Part shown: one piece after another, positions 1 through 8,813 of the stretch
Numbering within the stretch: position 1 is the first letter of the stretch
How the letters are laid out: every line of letters starts with the position of its first letter
NCBI GenBank assembly: GCA_011364965.1
Contig: RDOB01000004.1
Coordinates: forward strand, 62,001-126,000
DNA from: Candidatus Heimdallarchaeota archaeon
Lineage (GTDB): Archaea; Asgardarchaeota; Heimdallarchaeia; Hodarchaeales; Hodarchaeaceae
Reading direction: 5' to 3'
Length of the DNA: 64,000 nucleotides
Program-made: the position numbers and the translations under genes
Notes under the pieces: model-generated
Databases searched by the model: none
Told to the model about the DNA's origin: nothing
The model's input: the letters and a program-made list of their open reading frames with translations, nothing else

Positions 1-356
1 GCCCCCCTGAATTAGCTTTCCGTTTTTATGGGAGTAATGGCAAAATTATAGCCTCAACATCAAATTTATCTGAATTAATCTCAACTCTTCCCGAAATCCC
101 TGCTACGATAGCCCAATTCCATGTCTATCGAGAAACTACGCAAGGTATCTTTGATGAACCAGCAGAACTAGACGGACCTGTTGTACGTTCGGATCTTGCG
201 CTTTGGATCAATTATGTGCTGGGAGATATAGAGCTCTCCCGTTGTGTATATGAACTAGGTAAGGAATTTGCCAATAATCCCGAAGAATTAAAGCAGAAAG
301 TCATCGAAGTTTTGAAAGAACGCGAACAAGAGCTAATCAGACTTATTAAAGCATAA
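1..356 (+). CDS. DUF5752-like hypothetical protein, 3' end only
   Basis: This is the last ~117 codons of a gene whose start lies before the window. The open frame uses codons beginning at base 3 and stops at TAA 354-356. The fragment has an aromatic-rich strand (FRFYGSNGK), a short Leu-Ser-Glu-Leu helix, an FHVYRE segment and then DLALWINYVLGDIELSR. That order resembles the small archaeal/bacterial DUF5752 domain, which is sometimes attached to glycosyltransferases. This is recalled family resemblance, not a search result. The C-terminal tail is a charged helix. No catalytic residues can be named and the function is unknown. Confidence 0.6.
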   Translation, partial: PPELAFRFYGSNGKIIASTSNLSELISTLPEIPATIAQFHVYRETTQGIFDEPAELDGPVVRSDLALWINYVLGDIELSRCVYELGKEFANNPEELKQKVIEVLKEREQELIRLIKA

Positions 357-369
357 TGTGGACAATAGT

Positions 370-387
370 GGAATGGAATTCCATTCC
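370..387. repeat. 18-bp perfect palindrome
   Basis: The sequence GGAATGGAATTCCATTCC is identical to its reverse complement. It starts 14 bases after the stop of the first gene and ends 100 bases before the next start. It could be the stem of a transcript 3' end, although no T-run follows directly, or an operator for the downstream gene. The palindrome is certain; its role is not. Confidence 0.6.
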
Positions 388-487
388 TTATCCATTTTGA
401 ATAATTTTCAATAATTTTAATATTTAGCGATAATTAGCTATTATTAAACTGTAATTCCTTTTAATTCATTTAAGAGTCCGTGATATC

Positions 488-1726
488 ATGTTTATTAAAA
501 AATACCTTCAACGAGACCCAAAGATTCAATTTACAAAGGCGCGTGAAGCATTCGATAGGGGCCAGTATGAAAAAGCGTCTAAAATGTATGAAAATGTTTA
601 TTTAAAATTAGAAACGCTTGAAATGAGAATCATTTCTTTAGAAAATGCCGCAATTGCTGCAGAATTTGCAGAAAGATATGAACATTCACAATGGCTATAC
701 CTTCAATTAATACTCTACAAGCTTGTAAATGGATATAAGACGACTAAGGAAATTCTAGGGGACTTAGATAAGGCAATTCAACTCACCAGATTCATACAAA
801 AATCAGGGATTTCCGTAAATAAATTGAATTACATGAAATTCTTAATTTTTCTATCAGAGAAGCAGTTTGATAAGGTTTCTAATTTCTATGAACAAATCAA
901 ATCTAATCCCGCAGATAAATATTCTAAAGCCATAGATGAAGCTTGGAATCTGATTTATTCTTATGAAACTTTCGAAGAGCAAGACCATCTTCCCCAATTA
1001 GACTTACCAGTAGAATTTGAGAGTATTTTTAGAGAAGCTGAAAAAGTAATGCAAAGATGTTCTCTTTGTGAAATCCACTTGTCTGTAGATGAAAATCAAA
1101 CTTTAGAAAAAGGAAGCAAATTTGAATTAGCATGCAAATTGACTGCTCATGCTCAAATCTCAATTCACGATATCAAATTAAAAACTGGAACACGAGGGCG
1201 CACGATTAGCAATACTCTACCTGATCTCCCATTGAAAATGAGTACTGGAGAGAATTATTCAATTATCTATATTTTAATCCCCAATCTTCCAGGCTCTTGG
1301 GAACTAGGTCCTTTGTCAGTAACTTATAATGTTCTTTCCGAGGAAGGCGAATACCCAACAGGATCTAAACCAATAGGTATTGATGTGAAAGAAGCTTCCC
1401 CCGAATTCAAAATTATCATGGAACCAGAAACTATAGAAGAAGATTTAGATTATATCATTAGGATTACCGCAGAAAATATCGGAAAGACCGTCCTCCAAGA
1501 TGTGAAAATTGTAATAGATACTCCTGAAACGGTTAAAATTACAGAAGGTACCAATGAAAAGTACTTAAGCACATTAGTTGAAGGAGAGAAATTTTCTTAT
1601 GAAATTAGAATTCAATTTGCTCTTGATAAAACCCATTTCGAGGGTAACATTATAAGAGTAAATGGCTACATTGGGGAAAATATTAGACTAGCTAAGACTT
1701 CCTTAAAAATTGGAGGAAAAAATTAA
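488..1726 (+). CDS. TPR-like protein with C-terminal beta-sandwich domains
   Basis: The product is 412 residues with no signal peptide or membrane segment. Residues about 10-160 are helical with TPR-like spacing of small and aromatic residues (AREAFDRGQYEKASKMYENV). From about residue 195 to the end the sequence becomes beta-rich with two repeats resembling CARDB/DUF11-type immunoglobulin-like folds (for example VKIVIDTPETVKITEG). The architecture suggests a cytosolic scaffold or adaptor, but no enzyme motif is visible. The ATG follows GTGATATC, a Shine-Dalgarno-like core very close to the start. The upstream partial gene is on the same strand, 131 bases away. Confidence 0.7.
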   Translation: MFIKKYLQRDPKIQFTKAREAFDRGQYEKASKMYENVYLKLETLEMRIISLENAAIAAEFAERYEHSQWLYLQLILYKLVNGYKTTKEILGDLDKAIQLTRFIQKSGISVNKLNYMKFLIFLSEKQFDKVSNFYEQIKSNPADKYSKAIDEAWNLIYSYETFEEQDHLPQLDLPVEFESIFREAEKVMQRCSLCEIHLSVDENQTLEKGSKFELACKLTAHAQISIHDIKLKTGTRGRTISNTLPDLPLKMSTGENYSIIYILIPNLPGSWELGPLSVTYNVLSEEGEYPTGSKPIGIDVKEASPEFKIIMEPETIEEDLDYIIRITAENIGKTVLQDVKIVIDTPETVKITEGTNEKYLSTLVEGEKFSYEIRIQFALDKTHFEGNIIRVNGYIGENIRLAKTSLKIGGKN

Positions 1727-1784
1727 AAATAATAAAAATTGCACTACGTAGTTAAAATTTGTCATGAAAAAATAGGCTTATAAT

Positions 1785-2054
1785 TTATTGGAATCGTCGG
1801 AGAGCCATCATTTCGCCTTTAAGACGGTTAGCATTTGCAGAATATAATGTTTGTCTCATATCCTTGAGACACGGGCGTCTCTCAACAAAATCATCATCCA
1901 ATAGCCTTTTCAAAGCGTATCTAACAGAACGGGTGGAACAAGAAACGCGTGTGACTATTTCCTTCGAACTCAGAGGTCCTTCTTCCACAATAACGTTGAA
2001 TACCTTTTTACATGACTCTGGTAATTCTATTTCTTCTAAAATTGTCTCAGTCAT
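1785..2054 (-). CDS. small winged-helix DNA-binding protein
   Basis: An 89-residue protein that is essentially one winged helix-turn-helix. After a short acidic N-terminus, residues 15-65 read as helix, helix (GPLSSKEIVTRVSCS), recognition helix (TRSVRYALKRLLDDDF) and a wing ending in VERRPCLKDMRQTLYSA. It resembles the MarR/TrmB-like archaeal regulators that consist of little more than the DNA-binding fold. It is transcribed convergently with the TPR-like gene. The overlapping forward frame at 1864-2061 is treated as its shadow because only the reverse frame gives a recognisable fold. The target is unknown. Confidence 0.75.
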   Translation of the reverse strand: MTETILEEIELPESCKKVFNVIVEEGPLSSKEIVTRVSCSTRSVRYALKRLLDDDFVERRPCLKDMRQTLYSANANRLKGEMMALRRFQ

Positions 2055-2158
2055 GCCCTAGTTTCTCCAAGCAAATTTACATTTATTCCTCTTTTTAATA
2101 GTCTTGGGTATATGCAAATATTAAAGAAAAAAATTAAGAAAAATGAAATTAATTACAA

Positions 2159-4330
2159 CTATGTAGGTCTAAGACCTAATCGAGTAATAAATGTTGAATA
2201 GAAAGCAAAACAATCAACTGATTCTTTTTCGTCTAATGTTACTGAAGAATGGACAATTCGATTTCTAAGATTTCTGAAATGAGTTATTTTTTTATCACTG
2301 GGAAGATCAAAACCTCGTTTACGTAATTCATGCACTTGAAGTTGAAATATAGGTTTTAATTGGCCAGAACTTGAAACAATTTGTTGATAGCGCGTAGAGA
2401 GCAAATTTTTGACTGCAGCGTCTGCTTTAATGACAAACAATTCAAAATTATCTTCTTTGAAAGCATGTTTAGCTTGATTCCATAAAACACGAACATAATT
2501 GATATTCTTCTCTGCCTGTTCAGGTTCAAGAATTGAACTAGGGACTTCATTGTCTACTTTTTCTTGATAGTCGTGGACAACAAAGTTGATTCGATCTATC
2601 ACCTGACTATAACTTAAATAAGAAGAGAGATTTATAAAAATCACTGGAATAAGAAGTAGGATTGTAGGAGCAGCAAGTATAAAAAAAGCTGTTGCCACAT
2701 TTGGTAAATAATAAGGAAGTAGGAAATCTGAAAATAATATTAAACTTATTAAATTCACAAAATTAAGTATTAATAATCCTAAAAAGGGGAATAACACCCA
2801 TTCTATTCGTCTTAATATTCGTTTTGAGACTATAAGGGTTTCATTTTCAGATGATTCAATAAAATTCAGCAAAGCATAAGTACGGAACGGTACACTAGGG
2901 ATTCTTACAAGGATTGATTCACTAGGAACTTCTTTGATGCTAAAGACGCCACGGAAGCTATATTTAATAAATTTAAAAGTTTCTTTCAATGATAATGAAA
3001 ATTCCCATTGGCTTACAGGCCCATGTATTCGATAGAGTTTCCCCTGAGTATCCAGATATACTAAATATAAAGGAAAGGCTATAATGGTAATAAATGTTAT
3101 AATTGAACCTAGAACATTCCAGGCAAAAAGTGGTGGGATATGATAGTCGAAATGAACAAAAAATTGACCTACACTGGAAGATTCAGGAGATATCACCAAA
3201 TAATACAATCCCGAGTCAACTGCGTCTAATAATATCTCAAAATTTTTATCTATTGTTTGTAAAGCCTCGTAGCCAGTATATAATGGATTTGAATTCTGTT
3301 TTCCTTCATCGAAGATTTCTACTGTGGCAAATTCCAGTATTTTTGCATCAGTAGTATTTGGACCAAATACATGAATAAATACATCTGATCTGCTAGTGTT
3401 TACATAAAACCAAAAAAAATACACTCTTCGAGGAGTAAAACCCTGAACTTGTCTAATTGATAGAGTATGATTATAAGGCAATTCAATTGCAGTTTCAAAA
3501 CTATAACCAAATCCTTCAGACGTTATAGAGATATTATATATCCCAATTGGTGATGTGTCTGCTGGTTTATGTCGAATTTTAATAAAATATTGATCAGAAA
3601 CACTTGGATTCCAAGAATAATTAAAAGATCCGCTAATCTCGGTTTCGGTTAGAACTGGATTTTGAGGATAAAGTTCACGGTAAATCGTGATTTTTGCTTC
3701 AAATAGTACCGCAGGGGTTATTTCTCTCAATGAGAGTGTACTATTCTGATTTTCGTCTAAACTTACTTTCCAGTAGTGGGTTTCATGATCAATTGAAAAA
3801 TTTGCTTGAAATTGCGATTCATCGATGGCTAGTGCAGAGACTTCATTGAAACCACTCGAAGGGATCGTTGCTAGAATTGAATAGGAATAATTCTCTGATT
3901 TATCAGGACGAATGTCATCAAGTTGTATTCTCCAATCACCAACAATAGATACTTGCCACATCCCAAGATATTTGCTAGGGTGTATAATTTGTACATCTTC
4001 ATTGTCTAATTTAATATTAGAAGGATTATATAGAGATACATTAATTCCAGATCTTGGAATGATGGAAAAATAAACTAATTGACCTCTATTGAGATCTTGA
4101 AGAATCCAATTGTGAGTGTGGGATTCATTTGTGAACTCATTAGATTGAGAAATTGAATCTGTTAAAAAAAAGGTATTATTATCATCTTGGATCGTTTTAG
4201 GCATTATAAGTAATGAAGAGGGAGGTTCTAGAAAATTCTGACTTGAACTAAAATCATTAGTTTCAAATAAAAAGCTTGAAATTATAAGACAAAGAAAGAG
4301 TGATAATAAGAACGCTTTTAGTGGTTTCAT
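2159..4330 (-). CDS. membrane protein with PPC-like ectodomain and cytosolic HEPN-like domain
   Basis: The protein has 723 residues. A signal-type hydrophobic segment (residues ~8-23) is followed by ~380 extracellular residues containing about three beta-rich, Asn-rich modules that look like pre-peptidase C-terminal (PPC) domains. A transmembrane helix follows at ~405-425, an ~80-residue loop, two more helices (~505-575) and a cytosolic helical tail. The tail ends with RNLRNRIVH at 686-694, which matches the R-x4-H motif of HEPN domains (R689, H694); in many HEPN proteins this motif makes a ribonuclease site. Predicted topology puts this tail inside the cell. Coupling of an outside sensor to an RNA-acting tail is inference. 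Confidence 0.65.
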   Translation of the reverse strand: MKPLKAFLLSLFLCLIISSFLFETNDFSSSQNFLEPPSSLLIMPKTIQDDNNTFFLTDSISQSNEFTNESHTHNWILQDLNRGQLVYFSIIPRSGINVSLYNPSNIKLDNEDVQIIHPSKYLGMWQVSIVGDWRIQLDDIRPDKSENYSYSILATIPSSGFNEVSALAIDESQFQANFSIDHETHYWKVSLDENQNSTLSLREITPAVLFEAKITIYRELYPQNPVLTETEISGSFNYSWNPSVSDQYFIKIRHKPADTSPIGIYNISITSEGFGYSFETAIELPYNHTLSIRQVQGFTPRRVYFFWFYVNTSRSDVFIHVFGPNTTDAKILEFATVEIFDEGKQNSNPLYTGYEALQTIDKNFEILLDAVDSGLYYLVISPESSSVGQFFVHFDYHIPPLFAWNVLGSIITFITIIAFPLYLVYLDTQGKLYRIHGPVSQWEFSLSLKETFKFIKYSFRGVFSIKEVPSESILVRIPSVPFRTYALLNFIESSENETLIVSKRILRRIEWVLFPFLGLLILNFVNLISLILFSDFLLPYYLPNVATAFFILAAPTILLLIPVIFINLSSYLSYSQVIDRINFVVHDYQEKVDNEVPSSILEPEQAEKNINYVRVLWNQAKHAFKEDNFELFVIKADAAVKNLLSTRYQQIVSSSGQLKPIFQLQVHELRKRGFDLPSDKKITHFRNLRNRIVHSSVTLDEKESVDCFAFYSTFITRLGLRPT

Positions 4331-4407
4331 AATTTTTCCTTCGCTTACATGATCCGCTAGAAAAAAACCTTGAACCTTTTTTTAAATCTGAAATTATCTA
4401 TAACCAA

Positions 4408-4426
4408 TTTTATATATTTATATAAT
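4408..4426 (+). promoter_or_regulatory. probable TATA region between divergent genes
   Basis: A run of alternating T and A (TTTTATATATTTATATAAT) lies ~100 bases before the forward gene at 4522 and ~80 bases before the reverse gene at 4330. It fits an archaeal TATA element for one or both. A second TTTATATAA at about 4500 is too close to the 4522 start to give a normal leader. Confidence 0.4.
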
Positions 4427-4521
4427 AAATTTACCTAATTAATTGATAGCTTTTGGAGGGATTTTCCCGTTTGAATAATTTTATTAGCCCCGTCCAAGGT
4501 TTATATAAGTGAGGAAAAAGG

Positions 4522-5151
4522 TTGAACCAAAATATTCGAGTTTTTAAAAAGAGACTTCAGATTGCAGAAAAGAAATGGAATGCAGTTCAAGCTCAATCAA
4601 TCAAAGCCATAAATACAATACTTGGGACTTTATCTAGATTAAATCTAATCCAACAAAGAGGTGCTTTTTCGGAGGATCTACTCGCAAAATTTCCTGATGT
4701 TCCTGAAAGAATATCCTTTCACCTGGCAGAATTGATAAATAAGAGCATTCATGATTTGAATATATACTTAAGTCAATTAAACGAAATTGTTAATGAAATG
4801 CGCAAAATAGAAGAGCAATTTCGGCAAGACTATTTATTAATAATCAAAACACAATATTCGGAGGGTAATCAATCCTGGTCACATGATCTGGAAACTCTTG
4901 AACAAGCAGAGAGGACTTTTCAAGAAATTGTTGATATGTATGATCGCGAATTATCACTCAGGAAAGAAATACTTAGCACAACTCAAAATAGCTCCTTATT
5001 TCAACCGAATTCACTAATAATCTATCTAACATTGTGGGCAGGAGAGATATATATTGAACATAACCGAATTCATGAATTAATTGAAGAATTCATGCAAGCA
5101 GAAAAGGTTTGTGAGAGAGTTCTCCAGTCTCAAGATTCGATGAGTCCTTAA
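4522..5151 (+). CDS. helical coiled-coil protein of unknown function
   Basis: A 209-residue, almost entirely helical cytosolic protein. Charged heptad-like stretches run through residues 1-50, 70-105 and 115-145. There are no cysteines to bind metal, no hydrophobic membrane segment and no nucleotide motif. The start is TTG, chosen because GAGG lies 8 bases upstream and no in-frame ATG occurs until about residue 58. It ends 26 bases before the convergent FtsZ-like gene. I do not recognise the family; an adaptor or oligomerisation role is only a guess from composition. Confidence 0.6.
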   Translation: MNQNIRVFKKRLQIAEKKWNAVQAQSIKAINTILGTLSRLNLIQQRGAFSEDLLAKFPDVPERISFHLAELINKSIHDLNIYLSQLNEIVNEMRKIEEQFRQDYLLIIKTQYSEGNQSWSHDLETLEQAERTFQEIVDMYDRELSLRKEILSTTQNSSLFQPNSLIIYLTLWAGEIYIEHNRIHELIEEFMQAEKVCERVLQSQDSMSP

Positions 5152-5177
5152 TTATGAAAAGTTCTTCTGGAATTAAA

Positions 5178-6590
5178 TTAGCTTGCATGAAAGTCGGTAG
5201 TATTTAATATAGAGTCTATTGTACCATTTTGTTGAGCTTGAACGAGTAAAGCTTGAATTTTATCATTGATTGAATATTCTGGTTCTCCCTTTTCTAATAA
5301 TCCCTTGACAAGCTTCATTGAAAGGGCTAAATCTGTTTTTGCAAGATTTTCATTTCCAGCTTTACATATTGCTACTCCTCTTACAGAGGTATTTGCAGGA
5401 CCCATGACGGATGTGAAAACACATCTTTTGTCGCCAGCTGTTAGATGGTCAGGAGTGTGTCCGATCAAATCAGAACTCATTGACTGAATTGCGGAAAATA
5501 GTCCAGTATATAGACAAACTTCTTGTCCCGCAGGTCTATGACTTGCAAATAGAGGTAAACCTCCATCATCAAAGATATAAACCTCTGATTCCGAAAAAAT
5601 TTTACCAAGAATACGAAAACGTTCATCTTCTTCAGTAGCATCGAAAAGATCTCTTTTTCTCTCATTTATTGGGGAAATATAGTCGTCTCCATAGTTTGCT
5701 GACTGATTTAAGAAATTTAATGATGCAGATTTTGGGAAAACGTCATCTATAGAGTTAAGGTCTGTTATTATCAACAAAGAGGTGAAACTAGAAATTTGGG
5801 GGTTAACAATATTATTTAGGTATATTTCAAACTCATCTCCAAACGACTTGGCAACTTTTTTGGATATCAAATTTAAATCATGTAGATTAAGAGGAGAAGA
5901 AGAGCTGATAGAAATAAAAATTGCTTCAAGAGATTCAAGTTCCTCTGGCATAGAAGTAACCAATTTTTCTCCAATTTGATTAATTGAAGCCTCTAATGCA
6001 CTCTCAGCGTCTTTAGCGGCAGAAATTCCATAATATAAGCTTTTGGATGCTCCAAACAAACACATCAAATCAGGAAATGAAACACCGGGATTTAAAGAAG
6101 GAGTCAAGCTGGATAACACACAATCTATGAATATTAGATAATTCCATTTACCATTTTCATCAGAAAAGTCAAAATTAAAGTAATTGGGACCAAAAAGCTT
6201 TCGTTTCTGAGGGTTTGGATTTTTGGATACATCAATAAACAGAGGAATCGAACCAGAAAACTTTATAGAGCCAGAAATTCCCCCAAGAGCTCTTAATGTT
6301 CCTTCGTCGGAAGAATTAAAAATAAAGATTAGAAAATAGGAATTTAAAAGACTTTGGATCTGAGATAATGTTGTAACTGAATCAAAAGTCACGACTTGAT
6401 CACATATTGTATCTCCAATTGCTGTTGGAGTTAATAACAAGAGAGGAAGCCGAGATTCATCTCGGGCCGATAGATAATCATGTACGATTTTCATCTCGTT
6501 TGATAGATTATCACCAATAAATACAATTTTACCACGTGGCCTGATGTATTCAAGAAAAGGATTATTTTCAGCGATTAAACTTGTATTCAT
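5178..6590 (-). CDS. divergent FtsZ-fold protein fused to longin/Roadblock-like domain
   Basis: A 470-residue protein. Residues 20-280 follow the order of FtsZ: an opening strand (KIVFIGD), a position equivalent to the tubulin signature (EGTLRALGGISGS, 96-108), a T7-like loop (NPGVSFPDLM, 167-176) and the activation domain (GISAAKDAESALEASINQIG to SLLIITDL, 188-278). The GGGTGTG signature is lost, and of the catalytic NxDxxD only the last Asp (D174) remains, so GTP hydrolysis is unlikely. After a linker (280-325), residues ~326-435 (YIFDDGGLPLFAS, LFSAIQSMSSDL) resemble small longin/Roadblock-like domains of archaeal and eukaryotic trafficking proteins. A non-catalytic polymer partner or adaptor is inferred. 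Its upstream gene arcS is divergent. Confidence 0.65.
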   Translation of the reverse strand: MNTSLIAENNPFLEYIRPRGKIVFIGDNLSNEMKIVHDYLSARDESRLPLLLLTPTAIGDTICDQVVTFDSVTTLSQIQSLLNSYFLIFIFNSSDEGTLRALGGISGSIKFSGSIPLFIDVSKNPNPQKRKLFGPNYFNFDFSDENGKWNYLIFIDCVLSSLTPSLNPGVSFPDLMCLFGASKSLYYGISAAKDAESALEASINQIGEKLVTSMPEELESLEAIFISISSSSPLNLHDLNLISKKVAKSFGDEFEIYLNNIVNPQISSFTSLLIITDLNSIDDVFPKSASLNFLNQSANYGDDYISPINERKRDLFDATEEDERFRILGKIFSESEVYIFDDGGLPLFASHRPAGQEVCLYTGLFSAIQSMSSDLIGHTPDHLTAGDKRCVFTSVMGPANTSVRGVAICKAGNENLAKTDLALSMKLVKGLLEKGEPEYSINDKIQALLVQAQQNGTIDSILNTTDFHAS

Positions 6591-6974
6591 CTCTCATTAA
6601 TCCAGCTATATCACTTATAAATCCAGATAAATGGATGGTTGTGTAAACCAAGTATACATAAATAGAATTCCCTTAATGACTCTTCAATTCCCGTATTATT
6701 GTCATGATACTCGTGAAATACTTTCAGAAATCTACGGGGGGTAATAGCTAGAATAATTCCTGAAACCTAGAAGAAACTAAAAATTAACATATTGCTGTAG
6801 TAATAAACAACATGATCATTTTAAGCTAATTCTTTTTTTGAAATTTAATTAGAGATACGAAAATTAATAGAAGTATTTTGAATGCACCTAAATAAAAAGC
6901 GAACCTCATTGAATCTCATGGTTAATCTGAATCAATTGATCATTGAGTAATATTCGCGCTTAGAGAGTTATTTT
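6591..6974. other. 384-base divergent intergenic region
   Basis: This AT-rich stretch separates the FtsZ-like gene (reverse) from arcS (forward) and should hold both promoters. AT-rich TATA-like segments occur near 6610-6625 and 6850-6870, and a 10-bp palindrome ATCAATTGAT lies at 6931-6940. I see no tRNA, no small ORF with a ribosome binding site and no repeat shared with other regions. Confidence 0.5.
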
Positions 6975-8813
6975 ATGGATTTTGAAGTCATTAAGACGGA
7001 AGGTTGGGGAAAATTAGGTAAATTGAATAATGATGTCGAGATACTTACTCCCAATATTATTGATACATCTTTGTTTAAAGGAAGTAAAAATAAAGGATTA
7101 TCTTTTGAATGTATAAGCTATCCTTCTTTACAAAATCAGGGTAAGGATATTAATTCTATAAAATCCTTTTATGATTTATTTCCTAAAGATTTCAATGAGA
7201 ACCATAAATTCAATTTTGATTTTCACATTATACCTTGGGATTTACCAACTATTTATCTTGGAAATATTAAATCCTATTTAGAGAAAATTAGAGCATTAGA
7301 AATTAAAGAGAATGCAGAAGAACCAAATAAATTTTTCGTTGTGAACATTCCATACAGAAAATCAAAAGAGAATATCTTTGAATTATTAAAGCAATCAAAA
7401 CTTATCAAAGGAGTAATTCTCGGAGATATTTCATCCTTCTTGACAAATCCCATCAATTTACTACATTATATCAAATGGGTTAACCCTTGGGCTCAGAATG
7501 ATAAAATATTTCTAGCTTCGGGTGTACCAAAAAGCTTTATCCCTTTATTATCCTATTTGGGAATAGATATCTTTGATACAATGTATCTAGAAATGCAATC
7601 AATCACAAATTTTCCTAATTTAGAGTTATTACTTGAATTAAAACAATCCAAAGAATCTATTCTTGAAACAATACATCATACTCAAGAAGCATTAAGATTG
7701 GGCAAATTACGGGATTTAGTAAGGATTTATGCTAATTCCTTTCCTCCATTAAAAACAATTCTAAGATTGATTGACAAAGAATTAAACCTAGAGTTAGGGA
7801 ATGCCTTATATACATCTAGTACGCTTTATTGTACAGATGAAACAGATTTTACAAGGCCTGAAGTGACACGATTTCGAAAGAGAATAAAAGAACGATATTT
7901 CCCTCCGGATTATTTAGCTGGAATAATTTTCCTTCCTTGTTCTGCTAAAAAACCCTACTCTCAATCAAGATCTCATCAGATGTTCCAAGCCAGTATTCGA
8001 AAACGGATAAAAAGAAAACGCCATCTTATTCATGAAGTTATAATTACGAGCCCTCTTGGCATTGTTCCTCGTGAATTGGAGTATACATTTCCCGCGGCCC
8101 ACTACGATATTCCTGTAACAGGTGATTGGAGTGAGATTGAAAGAAATTTGTTAAAAGAGGATATAACAAACTTTTTGGGAAAAATCAACCCAAATCTGCC
8201 AATAGTAGGATATGTTGAGGGACCTGAGAAGGAAGTATTGGATTCTATCTCTAAAAAGGTAAATAGACCAATGTATCTTGTTTCAGAAGATTACAAATCA
8301 TTAACTTCGAAAGGTGCTTTATCGGAGTTTTCTACCTTATTAGCTGATGCATTCGAAAATATATCCCTAATAAAAGTCGAAGATCAGACAATACGCTTCC
8401 TTAAGGCGATTGCAGACTTCCAATTTGGTAAAGGAGTAGGAAAACAGCTTTTCTCAGGAAATATCAACATATTTGGAAGAAAGGAATTAGGGTTACGGGT
8501 TAAGAGAAACGAAGAGCATCTGGTTACATTCAACCCAGTTAACGGATTTCTAACACTTTCATTACAAGCAGCGAACTTAATATTAGACAAAACTCCCAAT
8601 ATAGTGGTTTTTGATGGAGAAAAAATAATTGGATCAACAATATTCTCAAAAGGAATTATAGAAGCTAATTCAGAGATACGATCTGGAGATGAAGTCATTG
8701 TATTAAATTCTAATAGACAGATTATTGGTGTGGGGACATCTTACCTTGCTGGAGACTTATTAGTGAGAATGAAGAAAGGAAAGGGAATTTCCATAAGAAA
8801 AAAGGTGAAATGA
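6975..8813 (+). CDS. arcS: archaeosine synthase ArcS (TgtA2 type)
   Basis: A 612-residue enzyme of archaeosine synthesis, which modifies the preQ0 base installed at position 15 of tRNA. Residues 1-~290 are a degenerate TGT-like barrel. The family hallmark FLPCSAKKPYSQSRSH follows at ~316-331, in the DUF5591-type catalytic core. The C-terminal ~80 residues (IVVFDGEKIIGS to RKKVK) form a PUA RNA-binding domain. The catalytic Asp and zinc ligands of true TGTs are absent from the N-terminal barrel, which separates it from TgtA at 50.8 kb. The next gene, raSEA, starts immediately after its stop. In known systems ArcS adds lysine to preQ0-tRNA and RaSEA then cleaves it to archaeosine. Confidence 0.88.
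   Translation: MDFEVIKTEGWGKLGKLNNDVEILTPNIIDTSLFKGSKNKGLSFECISYPSLQNQGKDINSIKSFYDLFPKDFNENHKFNFDFHIIPWDLPTIYLGNIKSYLEKIRALEIKENAEEPNKFFVVNIPYRKSKENIFELLKQSKLIKGVILGDISSFLTNPINLLHYIKWVNPWAQNDKIFLASGVPKSFIPLLSYLGIDIFDTMYLEMQSITNFPNLELLLELKQSKESILETIHHTQEALRLGKLRDLVRIYANSFPPLKTILRLIDKELNLELGNALYTSSTLYCTDETDFTRPEVTRFRKRIKERYFPPDYLAGIIFLPCSAKKPYSQSRSHQMFQASIRKRIKRKRHLIHEVIITSPLGIVPRELEYTFPAAHYDIPVTGDWSEIERNLLKEDITNFLGKINPNLPIVGYVEGPEKEVLDSISKKVNRPMYLVSEDYKSLTSKGALSEFSTLLADAFENISLIKVEDQTIRFLKAIADFQFGKGVGKQLFSGNINIFGRKELGLRVKRNEEHLVTFNPVNGFLTLSLQAANLILDKTPNIVVFDGEKIIGSTIFSKGIIEANSEIRSGDEVIVLNSNRQIIGVGTSYLAGDLLVRMKKGKGISIRKKVK

Noticed and set aside
1864..2061. Forward frame opposite the small winged-helix gene
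   Set aside because: Only the reverse frame gives a coherent winged-helix protein.
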